From positions 1-42,611 of the forward strand of contig RECO01000154.1 of assembly GCA_007694015.1 (NCBI GenBank): a stretch of 42,611 nucleotides of DNA, read 5' to 3'. The first letter of the stretch is position 1. Each line of letters begins with the position of its first letter. The position numbers and the translations under genes were made by a program. The DNA comes from Geminicoccaceae bacterium. GTDB taxonomy: Bacteria; Pseudomonadota; Alphaproteobacteria; Geminicoccales; Geminicoccaceae. The notes under the pieces were generated by a model. The model saw nothing but the letters and a program-made list of their open reading frames with translations. It did no database searches and was not told the DNA's origin. This document shows, in pieces, positions 35,757 to 42,611 of the stretch.

Positions 35757-36044
35757 ATGAGCACCCGCGACGCCTATCTCGACGAAATGCGCGCCAGCCT
35801 CGCCCAGATGAAAGCCGAGATCCAACGGCTGAAGGTCAAGGCGGACGCCGCCAATGCCGACAGCCAGGCCGCCTATCAAGAGCGGATCCGCGACCTCGAG
35901 GCGAAGGAGCAGGCGGCGGAACGAAAATTCGCCGAACTGGAAGGCGCCACCGAGGACAAGTGGGAGGAACTCAAGGTCGGCATGAAGAAAGTTTGGCACG
36001 ACCTCGGCGAGACGATCAAAAAGGGCATCGCGCGGAGCGGCTGA
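35757..36044 (+). CDS. Small coiled-coil protein
   Basis: A 95-residue charged, fully helical protein (ASLAQMKAEIQRLKVKADAA, YQERIRDLEAKEQAAERKF) with heptad spacing from about residue 10 to 65. It has a basic amphipathic end (MKKVWHDLGETIKKGI). It resembles the small coiled-coil proteins often annotated after metabolic operons in proteobacteria; no role is known. A good ribosome site (GGAGGAGACGAAGG) precedes the ATG. It is likely the last gene of the ppsA transcript. Confidence 0.75.
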   Translation: MSTRDAYLDEMRASLAQMKAEIQRLKVKADAANADSQAAYQERIRDLEAKEQAAERKFAELEGATEDKWEELKVGMKKVWHDLGETIKKGIARSG

Positions 36045-36110
36045 GCCTCTGCGCCTTGGCCCTTGCATCGCCGCCGGAAATCGCCTAACCACCCAGCGCT
36101 CAAGCGACGT

Positions 36111-36186
36111 GGGGCCGTAGCTCAGCTGGGAGAGCGCCTGAATGGCATTCAGGAGGTCGTCGGTTCGATCCCGATCGGCTCCACCA
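36111..36186 (+). tRNA. tRNA-Ala (anticodon GGC)
   Basis: A 76-base cloverleaf with encoded CCA. The acceptor stem GGGGCCG pairs with CGGCTCC (one G-U). The D-arm GCTCAGCTGGGAGAGC and the TPsiC arm CGGTTCGATCCCG are standard. The anticodon stem CCTGA/TCAGG holds loop ATGGCAT with anticodon GGC. G-U at the third acceptor pair (G3-U70) is the alanine identity element. A TTGCAT/TAACCA pair with 17 bases between at 36063-36091 is a weak promoter candidate. After CCA the sequence continues with repeated CCAAC units. Confidence 0.97.
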
Positions 36187-36297
36187 ACCAACCCACCAAC
36201 CAACCATGATCCCGCGTGGTTTGGTTGCCCCCCGCGACGCCAGGATCGCGTCCACCGACGCGCCGGTTGAGGCGGTCCATCCGCGCACCGCGTTGGG

Positions 36298-37086
36298 TCA
36301 CACGCCGGCCGGCAGGGTCTCGGGCGGCGGCTGGCCGTCGTGCAGCCGCCACCAGAGATCGATCAGGGGCGCTAGCCGGTCGCGCTTCGGGTGCGCCGGG
36401 TCCCACGGCTTTTCGTATTGGTAGTGCACCACCTTGATCGCCGGCCAGTGCCAGAGTTCGGGCAGGTCGCAATAGACGTATTGCAGGCAGTTGTAGGTGT
36501 AGGGCAGGCCGTGCCAGTCGGGAAACCAGGTCTCGAGGAACGTCTGGTCGGTCCGGCGCCAAAAGACGTCCGGCCGGTCCAGGGCTTCGAGCATCGCCTG
36601 GAACGTCGCCTTGGCCGGCTCGGCGACGAACACGCCCGAATTCAGCCGGTGCATGTCGGCGAGCGTGGCATGGAGATTGGGTGCGGCCGAAAATTCCGGA
36701 TAGCCGAACAGCTTGTCGATGGCGCGCACCACCACCGTGTCGGCGTCGAGAAAGACGATCCTTCGAAAGCGCTCCAGCTCCCACAGCCGCAGCTTTTGGA
36801 AGTTGTCGAGCGGGTCGTGGAAGGCCGGCTTTTCGCCCTTGGTGAAGGGGGCCGTCCGGTGCTGCGCCGCCCGCCCATGCCGGGCCCGAAAGCCATCCGA
36901 GAGGAGCAACGGTGCCAAGGGCACGACCTCGGCCCCCGCCGCTTCCAGCGCCTCCAGGCCGGCCACGTCGGGCTTCGCCAGCACCAGCAGCGGCGCCTCG
37001 GTGCCGGTGCGTCGCAGCGAGCGGGCGAGCGTCAAGGCGCCCAGGGCATAGTCCGCGTTCGTCACCAGCGTGGCGAACGCGTGCAA
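36298..37086 (-). CDS. sqdD: Glycogenin-like GT8 glycosyltransferase, probable sulfoquinovosyltransferase SqdD
   Basis: A 262-residue glycosyltransferase family 8 protein. The nucleotide-sugar/metal motif DAD is at residues 114-116 in IVFLDADTVVVRAIDKLF. The N-terminus AFATLVTNADYALGALTLARS is the glycogenin-type start. LNSGVFVAEPA, DQTFLETWF and VVHYQYEKPWD are further family segments. In Rhodobacter sphaeroides the glycogenin-like SqdD, encoded with SqdB, is implicated in transferring sulfoquinovose to diacylglycerol. Here the gene starts 4 bases after the stop of sqdB on the same strand, which supports the same role. Sequence alone cannot exclude another acceptor. Confidence 0.8.
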   Translation of the reverse strand: MHAFATLVTNADYALGALTLARSLRRTGTEAPLLVLAKPDVAGLEALEAAGAEVVPLAPLLLSDGFRARHGRAAQHRTAPFTKGEKPAFHDPLDNFQKLRLWELERFRRIVFLDADTVVVRAIDKLFGYPEFSAAPNLHATLADMHRLNSGVFVAEPAKATFQAMLEALDRPDVFWRRTDQTFLETWFPDWHGLPYTYNCLQYVYCDLPELWHWPAIKVVHYQYEKPWDPAHPKRDRLAPLIDLWWRLHDGQPPPETLPAGV

Positions 37087-37090
37087 GGGC

Positions 37091-38311
37091 TCAGCTCGCG
37101 GCCTTCACCAGGTGCGGCCGGCGCTCGGCCGCCAGCCGCTCGGCGATCTCCCGCGTCCACGCCGACACGCACGGCACGTGGCGTGCGTCGACCCGGTGGC
37201 CATAGCGCCGCGCCACCTCGACGATCTCGGTGAGGAGCCCGGCACTCAACGTGGTCGGTTGCAGCCCCAGCGCCAGGAACTGGTCGTTCTTGACGACCAG
37301 ATCGTTCTCGGCCGCTTCCTTGCGCGGGTTGGTGACGTACTCGATCGGCGCCCCGGTCAGCCGGCTCACCATCGCCGCCAGATCGCGCACCCGGTGCGTC
37401 TCGGTCATCTGGTTGAAGATCTTCACCCGCTCGCCCCGTTCGGGCGGGTTCTGCAGCGCGAGTTCGATGCAGCGCACGCTGTCCTGCAGGTGGATGAAGG
37501 CGCGCGTCTGACCGCCGGTGCCATGCACGGTCAAGGGATGGCCGATCGCCCCCTGGATCAACAGCCGGTTCAACACCGTGCCGTAGTCGCCATCGTAGTC
37601 GAAGCGGTTGATCAGCCGTTCGTCGCGCCCGGTCTCCGCCGTATTGGTCCCCCAGACGATGCCCTGGTGCAGGTCGGTGATCCGAAGCCCATCATTCTTC
37701 GCGTAATAGGCGAAGAGGATCTGATCGAGGCACTTGGTCATGTGGTAGATCGAGCCCGGATTGGCCGGGTAGAGGATGTCCTGGGCGGCGACGTCGCCGT
37801 TCGGCAGGTCGATCTTGATCGGCTGGTAGCCTTCGGGGATCGGGGCACCGATGGTCGAGTAGCCGTAGACCCCCATCGTGCCGAGGTGGACGAGGTGCGC
37901 GTCCAGCCCCAGTTCCACCAGCGCCGCCAGCAGGTTGTGGGTCGCGTTGACGTTGTTGTCGACGGTGTAGCGCTTCTGCCGGGCCGACTTCATCGAATAG
38001 GGTGCCGCCCGCTGCTCGGCGAGGTGGATCAGGGCATCCGGGCGAAACGCGGCAAGCCACGCCTTCAACTCGCCATAGTCCTTAGCGAGGTCGATCCGCT
38101 CCAGGTGGATGTGCCGGCCGGAAAGCTCGGCCCAGGCGTCGCGGCGCTCCTTCGGGCTCGTGATCGGCGTCAGCGACTGCACGTCCAACTCGCCGTCGAT
38201 CTGCCGCCGCACCAAGCTGTCGACGATGACCACCTCGTGCCCCCTGGCCGAGAGGTGCAGCGCCGTTGGCCAGCCGACGAACCCATCACCACCGAGGACC
38301 CCGATCCGCAT
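37091..38311 (-). CDS. sqdB: UDP-sulfoquinovose synthase
   Basis: A 406-residue extended short-chain dehydrogenase that makes UDP-sulfoquinovose from UDP-glucose and sulfite, the head-group donor of the sulfolipid SQDG. The NAD loop is GVLGGDGFVGWPTALHLS. The diagnostic SqdB segments are LDVQSLTPI, IHLAEQRAAPYSM and LGTMGVYGYS (catalytic Thr145). Tyr189 and Lys193 (YHMTK) complete the triad, and DLHQGIVWGTNTAET is typical too. Length matches SqdB. The start at 38311 follows GGAGAGGCGGG; the open frame upstream runs into phaC antisense. It is divergent from phaC with 175 bases between and is followed by the GT8 gene. sqdA and sqdC are not in the window. Confidence 0.93.
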   Translation of the reverse strand: MRIGVLGGDGFVGWPTALHLSARGHEVVIVDSLVRRQIDGELDVQSLTPITSPKERRDAWAELSGRHIHLERIDLAKDYGELKAWLAAFRPDALIHLAEQRAAPYSMKSARQKRYTVDNNVNATHNLLAALVELGLDAHLVHLGTMGVYGYSTIGAPIPEGYQPIKIDLPNGDVAAQDILYPANPGSIYHMTKCLDQILFAYYAKNDGLRITDLHQGIVWGTNTAETGRDERLINRFDYDGDYGTVLNRLLIQGAIGHPLTVHGTGGQTRAFIHLQDSVRCIELALQNPPERGERVKIFNQMTETHRVRDLAAMVSRLTGAPIEYVTNPRKEAAENDLVVKNDQFLALGLQPTTLSAGLLTEIVEVARRYGHRVDARHVPCVSAWTREIAERLAAERRPHLVKAAS

Positions 38312-38486
38312 CCCGCCTCTCCGTGTCGAACGGCCACCCACGACCACGCAACCGCAACATGACCCTAAGTCGCCTTCGCGACAACGCCATGACAGCCGCG
38401 CCCTCGGCGCGAGGCGGGCGCAAAGTGGCGGTTGCGAAACCGCTTGGGCTTTGGTGGTTGGGCCTGAAGTCAAGGGAGGTGGGGGC

Positions 38487-40382
38487 GTGAGCACAAAGGC
38501 GGCAAGCAGCAACGACGACACCCGGCGCCGGACCGAACGGGCCGCCGAGCCAGGGGCGGAGGCGGGCCGCGGGCCGGAGGCGACGCCGCCCGAGCCCGAC
38601 TTCACGGCGGAACTCCTGGCCTTGAACGAACGGGCGGCGAAGGTGCTCGGCGGCGGCGTCATGACCCGCATGGAAGAGCTGATCGGCACCAGCTTCTCCT
38701 TGATCAACCCGGAAGCGGTGCAGCGCGCCTTTCGCGCCTTCCAGCTCGATCTCATGACCGACCCGCGGCGCATGGCCGAGGCCCAGGCCGCACTTTGGCG
38801 CGACAGCTTCGCGCTCTGGCACAAGGTGATCGAAGGCCAGCGCAAGGGGCATTTCGAGCCGGTGGTGACCCCGCCGCCGAGCGATCGCCGGTTCAAGGAC
38901 AAGGCTTGGCACGAGGAGCCGGGCTTCGCCTATCTGCAGCAGACCTATCTCCTGCTCGCCAACTGGCTCACGCAGATGGTCGAGCAGGCCTCCGACCTGG
39001 ACCCGGCGACCCGCCGCCGCCTCAAATTCTTCACCCGCCAATATGTCAGCGCGATGTCGCCCTCGAACTTCCCGCTGACCAACCCCGAAGTGCTGCGCCG
39101 CGCCGAGGCCACCCAGGGCCGCAGCCTGCTGCATGGCCTCGAGAACTTCCTGGCCGACCTGGAGCGGGGCGACGGCCATCTGCAGATCAACATGACCGAC
39201 GCCGACGCCTTCGGCCTCGGCAAGAACCTCGCCCTGTCGCCCGGCAAGGTCATCTTCAAGAACGACCTCATCGAGCTGATCCAATACAGCCCGAGCACCG
39301 ACGTCGTCCACGAGCGCCCGTTGCTCATCGTCCCCGCCTGGATCAACAAGTTCTACATCCTCGACCTGCAACCGCGAAACAGCTTCGTGAAATACGCGGT
39401 AGCACAGGGCTTCACCGTCTTCTTGATGTCCTGGCGAAATCCCAACAAGCAATTGGCGCACAAGCGCTTCGAGGATTATCTGACGGACGGCCCGCTGGCG
39501 GCGTTGGACGCGATCGAGCAGCACATCGGTGTGCGCGAGGTGAGCCTGCTCAACTATTGCATCGGCGGCATCCTCGCCTCGGTCGGGCTCGCCCGCATGG
39601 CCGCCCTCGGCGACGACCGCATCAAGAGCAGCACCTTCCTCGTCACCATGTTCGACTTCACCGATCCGGGCGAAATCGGCGTCTTCGTCGACGCCGAGAA
39701 CCTGGACGCGATGGAAGAACACACCCAGGCCACCGGCTTCCTCGAAAGCCGGCACATGGCGACCATGTTCCAATTGCTGCGCGAGAACGACCTGATCTGG
39801 TCGTTCTTCGTCAACAACTACCTGCTCGGCAAGGACCCGCAGCCGTTCGACCTGCTCTATTGGAACGCCGACGCGACGCGCCTGCCGGCCACCATGCTCT
39901 CGGACTACGTGCGCGCCTTCTACCTGGGCAATGCCCTGGCGCGGCCCAACACCTTCGAGGTGCTGGGCACCAAGATCGACACGCGCCTGATCGAAACCCC
40001 CGCCTACGCCCTTGCCACCGTCGAGGACCACATCGCACCTTGGCGCTCCTGCTACCCGGTCACCCAGCAGTTCAAGGGCCCGGTCCGCTTCGTGCTCGCC
40101 GGCTCCGGCCACATCGCCGGCGTCATGAACCCGCCGGCGGGCCGGCCGAAATACGGCTACTGGACCAACGACGACCGCAGCCAGGCCGATCCGGATGCCT
40201 GGCTCCAGGCGGCCGAGCACAACGAGGGCTCGTGGTGGCCGGACTGGTCCGCCTGGCTCGCCAGCCACAGCGGGCCGATGGTGGCGGCGCGCGATCCCGC
40301 GAAGGGCAAGCTTGCCATCCTCGGCGACGCACCGGGCGAGTACGTCAAGGAACGCCCGGATGACGGCCCGAACGCGAGCTGA
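38487..40382 (+). CDS. phaC: Polyhydroxyalkanoate synthase, class I
   Basis: A 631-residue polymerase that makes polyhydroxybutyrate from 3-hydroxybutyryl-CoA on storage granules. The nucleophile Cys358 sits in LLNYCIGGI, and Asp514 (TVEDHIAPW) and His542 (GSGHIAGVMNPP) complete the triad. Conserved NFPLTNPEVL, ERPLLIVPAWINKFYILDL and YWNADATRLPATM confirm the family. The lipase-like box normally reads G-x-C-x-G; here the first Gly is Asn (N-Y-C-I-G). Length fits class I, which needs no PhaE or PhaR partner. GTG start at 38487 follows GGGAGG. A B3/B4-domain gene overlaps its end by 23 bases. phaA and phaB are not in the window. Confidence 0.95.
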   Translation: MSTKAASSNDDTRRRTERAAEPGAEAGRGPEATPPEPDFTAELLALNERAAKVLGGGVMTRMEELIGTSFSLINPEAVQRAFRAFQLDLMTDPRRMAEAQAALWRDSFALWHKVIEGQRKGHFEPVVTPPPSDRRFKDKAWHEEPGFAYLQQTYLLLANWLTQMVEQASDLDPATRRRLKFFTRQYVSAMSPSNFPLTNPEVLRRAEATQGRSLLHGLENFLADLERGDGHLQINMTDADAFGLGKNLALSPGKVIFKNDLIELIQYSPSTDVVHERPLLIVPAWINKFYILDLQPRNSFVKYAVAQGFTVFLMSWRNPNKQLAHKRFEDYLTDGPLAALDAIEQHIGVREVSLLNYCIGGILASVGLARMAALGDDRIKSSTFLVTMFDFTDPGEIGVFVDAENLDAMEEHTQATGFLESRHMATMFQLLRENDLIWSFFVNNYLLGKDPQPFDLLYWNADATRLPATMLSDYVRAFYLGNALARPNTFEVLGTKIDTRLIETPAYALATVEDHIAPWRSCYPVTQQFKGPVRFVLAGSGHIAGVMNPPAGRPKYGYWTNDDRSQADPDAWLQAAEHNEGSWWPDWSAWLASHSGPMVAARDPAKGKLAILGDAPGEYVKERPDDGPNAS

Positions 40383-41031
40383 GCCGCCGCTCGCCCTCAC
40401 CCTCGATGCGGCCTTCGCCGCCAAGGGGGTGACGGCGCGGCTCGGCTGCCTCGCCTTCAGCGTACCCGGCCGCCGCGGCGACCTCGGCCCCGCCCTGGAC
40501 GCAGCGGCCGTGCGGGTGCGAGAGACCCCGCTCGCCGAGGTCGCACCGATCCAGGCGACGAGGCGCGCCTACAAGGCGCTCGGCAAGGACCCGAGCCGCT
40601 ACCGCCCCGCCTCGGAAGCGCTCTGGCGCCGCCTGCAAAAGGGCGAAGCCCCGCCGCGCATCCACGACCTGGTCGACCTCAACACCCTGATCTCGCTCGA
40701 AACCGGCCTCGCCGCGGGCATCTACGACCGGCGCCACCTCGCCCCGCCCTTGCACTACCGGGTGGGTCTGCCCGGCGAAACCTACCCCGCGATCGGCGGC
40801 CAGGAGGCCTTCAACCTCACGGGCCTGCCGCTCTTGGCCGACCGCGAGGGTCCCTTCGGCAGCCCCACCCGCGACGGCGCCCGCGCCCGCGTCCGCGCCG
40901 ACACCGCCGAAGCCCTCCTGGTGCTGTTCGCCTTCGACATGCCTGACCTGCCGGGTGCCCTGTCGATGGCGCAAAACGCGGTGGAGCGTTATATGCTCGC
41001 CACCGAGGTCGACGTCTGGCAGGTGGCCTGA
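40360..41031 (+). CDS. B3/B4 tRNA-binding-domain protein
   Basis: A 223-residue protein of the COG3382 family, a stand-alone relative of the B3/B4 editing domain of phenylalanyl-tRNA synthetase beta. RRAYKALGKDPSRYRPASEA and VDLNTLISLETGLAAGIYD are the family's marker segments. Its role is uncertain; editing or binding of mischarged tRNA has been suggested for such domains. The ATG at 40360 lies inside the end of phaC and has AAGGA 8 bases upstream, so translation is probably coupled. The next gene begins 38 bases later. Confidence 0.8.
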   Translation: MTARTRAEPPLALTLDAAFAAKGVTARLGCLAFSVPGRRGDLGPALDAAAVRVRETPLAEVAPIQATRRAYKALGKDPSRYRPASEALWRRLQKGEAPPRIHDLVDLNTLISLETGLAAGIYDRRHLAPPLHYRVGLPGETYPAIGGQEAFNLTGLPLLADREGPFGSPTRDGARARVRADTAEALLVLFAFDMPDLPGALSMAQNAVERYMLATEVDVWQVA

Positions 41032-41068
41032 CCCCACCGACACGGCCCACCTCGCCCTGGAGAGCCGG

Positions 41069-42259
41069 TTGTCGCCACCCGAGACCACTTCGGCCGTTGC
41101 GCCCGGTGCGGTCGACGTCCGCCCGGTCGTCGCCATCATCGCCATGGCGGCCGTGTTCGGCGTGCTGCAAGGGCTGACCTACCCGCTCTTTGCGCTGCTC
41201 TTGGAGCGCCAGGGCGTCGGCGCCACCGTCATCGGCCTCAACGCCGCCATGATGCCGCTGGGCCTGATCGCCGCCGCCCCCTTCGTGCCCGACGCGGCCC
41301 GGCGCATCGGCGCCCGCCGGCTTGCCGTCCTCGCCTGCCTGCTCCTCGCCGCCGCGCTCTTGGTGATGGGGGCGAGCGAAGTCCTTTGGGTCTGGTTCAT
41401 CGGCCGCTTTCTCCTGGGCATCGGCATCAACGCCATCTACGTCGTCAGCGAAACCTGGCTGAACCTGATGATCCCGCGCGCCCAGCGCGGCCGCTGGCTC
41501 GCCCTCTACGCCACCATGCTCGGCGCCGGCTTCGCCGCCGGCCCGGCCCTCCTGCTCGCCACCGGCATCGACGGCTTCGCCCCCTTCTTCGTCGCCATCG
41601 TCTTCGCCCTGGTCACCGCCGGCCTCATCGTCGCCGCCCACGACCGCCTGCCGCGTTTCCACATCGAGCACGGCATGACCCTGTTCGCCTTCATGCCGCT
41701 CGCCCCGCTCCTGCTCGCCGCGGTGGCGGCGGCGGCCGCCTTCGACCAGGCCGTCTTGACCTTCCTCCCGCTCTACACCCTCGCCTTCGGCGCCAGCGAA
41801 ACGGCGGCCAAGCTCGCCATCACGGCCCTCGCCCTCGGCAACGTGCTCCTGCAAATGCCGATCGGCTGGCTCGCCGACCGCGTCTCGCGCAAAGCCGCAA
41901 CCCTCACCTGCACCTTCGCCACGGTCGCAGGTGCAGCCCTCCTCCCCGCCGTCGCCGAACCCGGTCCCTGGCTCTGGCTGCTGGTCTTTCTCTGGGGCGG
42001 CTTCGCCTACGGCACCTACACCGTCGCCCTGGTCGAACTCGGCGACCGCTTCACAGGATCCACCCTCCTCGCCGGCAACGCCGCCTTCGCCATGATGTGG
42101 GGCATGGCCGGCCTGGTCGGCCCGACCGCCAGCGGCATCGCCATCGACGCCATCGGCCCCAACGGCCTGCCGCTGGTCGTCGCCATCGCCTTCGCCGCAC
42201 TCAGCCTCGCCTATTGGTACCGCCGCCCGCCTCTGGACAGAGCCCCAAGCCTCCCCTAA
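41069..42259 (+). CDS. MFS transporter
   Basis: A 396-residue major facilitator protein with about 12 membrane segments. The cytoplasmic loop 2-3 motif is weak (PDAARRIGARRLAV). WFIGRFLLGIGINAIYVVSE lines helix 4, and the second half begins near RFHIEHGMTLFAFMPL. The sequence most resembles the YcaD-like branch, whose substrates are poorly known. A TTG at 41069 behind GGAGAG is the best start; upstream in-frame codons overlap the B3/B4 gene without support. Confidence 0.8.
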   Translation: MSPPETTSAVAPGAVDVRPVVAIIAMAAVFGVLQGLTYPLFALLLERQGVGATVIGLNAAMMPLGLIAAAPFVPDAARRIGARRLAVLACLLLAAALLVMGASEVLWVWFIGRFLLGIGINAIYVVSETWLNLMIPRAQRGRWLALYATMLGAGFAAGPALLLATGIDGFAPFFVAIVFALVTAGLIVAAHDRLPRFHIEHGMTLFAFMPLAPLLLAAVAAAAAFDQAVLTFLPLYTLAFGASETAAKLAITALALGNVLLQMPIGWLADRVSRKAATLTCTFATVAGAALLPAVAEPGPWLWLLVFLWGGFAYGTYTVALVELGDRFTGSTLLAGNAAFAMMWGMAGLVGPTASGIAIDAIGPNGLPLVVAIAFAALSLAYWYRRPPLDRAPSLP

Positions 42260-42299
42260 CCGCCAAGGCCAACGAGGCCCGAACGAGTGAGGGACGACG

Positions 42300-42533
42300 A
42301 TGCCGCAACAACTGCTCCACCTGGTGCTGGGCGGACGCCTGAAAGACCCGAGCGGGGTGGAATTCGAAGACCTCTCCAAGGTCGACGTCGTCGGTGTCTA
42401 CCCGAACTACGCCGAAGCCGAAAAAGCCTGGCGCTCGAAGGCCCAAGCCACCGTCGACGACGCCCAAACCCGCTACTTCGTGGTCCACCTGCACCGCCTG
42501 CTCGACCCCGCGACCGACGCGTCGAAGGGGTAA
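42300..42533 (+). CDS. DUF4170 domain protein
   Basis: A 77-residue protein of a small family typical of alphaproteobacteria. The sequence LLHLVLGGRLKDPSGVEFED, then VDVVGVYPNYAEAEKAW and the ending RYFVVHLHRLLDP match the domain end to end. Function is unknown. It starts 40 bases after the MFS gene; the ribosome site is weak (GTGAGGGACGACG). Copy G of the composite repeat follows. Confidence 0.85.
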   Translation: MPQQLLHLVLGGRLKDPSGVEFEDLSKVDVVGVYPNYAEAEKAWRSKAQATVDDAQTRYFVVHLHRLLDPATDASKG

Positions 42534-42552
42534 GGGAAAGGGGCGAAGGGAA

Positions 42553-42611
42553 AGGAGCAAGGGGGCTTTTGGCCCCCTTGGACCCCCGACCGACGGCGTT
42601 CGCCGTCGGAA
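42553..42611 (+). repeat. Composite intergenic repeat, copy G (cut by window edge)
   Basis: Nineteen bases after the DUF4170 stop there is the hairpin CAAGGGGGC/GCCCCCTTG (42558-42566 with 42572-42580). GACCCCCGA and the first inner hairpin CCGACGGCG-TT-CGCCGTCGG (42590-42598 with 42601-42609) follow. The window ends there. The orientation is that of the upstream gene. Confidence 0.8.

Noticed and set aside
36111-36230. tRNA-Ala 3' end as an integration site
   Set aside because: No integrase and no distant direct repeat of the tRNA end are in the window; flanking genes are ordinary chromosomal ones.
38359-38490. 43-codon leader ORF ending in a GTGA overlap with phaC
   Set aside because: It has no ribosome site, its composition is that of random GC-rich sequence, and phaC has its own good site; coupling cannot be supported.

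Overview
The window is a very GC-rich stretch of chromosome that reads as a free-living alphaproteobacterium. The pointers are the recA-alaS adjacency, a DUF4170 protein, a class II PyrC divergent from PyrE, a textbook short-chain 3-hydroxybutyrate dehydrogenase, polyhydroxyalkanoate (PHA) genes, and SqdB beside a glycogenin-like glycosyltransferase. A Rhodospirillales-like lineage is plausible, but the sequence alone cannot fix it. Many genes start with GTG or TTG.

Layout. 0.1-7.4 kb: an FAD-dependent D-lactate dehydrogenase and a small metallopeptidase (minus strand), a secreted TPR protein, an amino-acid ABC importer (permease, binding protein, permease, no ATPase), then the glycolate oxidase iron-sulfur subunit. 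7.5-11.3 kb: a minus-strand run pyrE, Nudix, TIM-barrel isomerase, structured leader RNA with terminator, acylphosphatase; pyrC and a DMT exporter diverge from it. 12.2-17.3 kb: 3-hydroxybutyrate dehydrogenase, UDP-glucuronate epimerase, an SDR, a 30-codon remnant resembling a class III aminotransferase N-terminus, an agmatinase-family ureohydrolase and a glycine-zipper stress-like protein. 17.4-27.1 kb: rpsD, a 50-residue membrane protein, trmJ-cimA, a hybrid histidine kinase, recA and alaS. 27.3-31.2 kb: PHA depolymerase, low-molecular-weight phosphatase, fructosamine kinase, a YcgN-type cysteine-cluster protein and a tandem GST-fold protein. 31.5-42.6 kb: an unknown protein, ppsA with a D-2-hydroxyacid dehydrogenase, tRNA-Ala(GGC), a sulfolipid pair (sqdB and a GT8 transferase), PHA synthase, a B3/B4-domain protein, an MFS carrier and a DUF4170 protein.

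Three metabolic themes recur. Carbon storage: phaC, phaZ and bdhA cover synthesis, mobilisation and use of polyhydroxybutyrate. Lactate/pyruvate gluconeogenesis: the D-lactate and 2-hydroxyacid dehydrogenases plus PEP synthase. Sulfoquinovosyl diacylglycerol: sqdB with the GT8 transferase.

The most unusual content is non-coding. A composite intergenic repeat occurs seven times (four of them partial or cut by the window edge). In every case it lies just 3' of a gene and in that gene's orientation. Full copies have a GGGGGC-TTTTG-GCCCCC hairpin, then a cloverleaf-like domain (outer ACCCCC/GGGGGT stem around three hairpins whose sequences vary but whose pairing is kept), then a second hairpin. 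One copy is split by a 113-bp element with terminal inverted repeats and a CTAG duplication; an uninterrupted copy elsewhere in the window shows the empty site. A separate 159-bp nested palindrome lies upstream of cimA, and a four-hairpin leader with a terminator lies upstream of the acylphosphatase gene.
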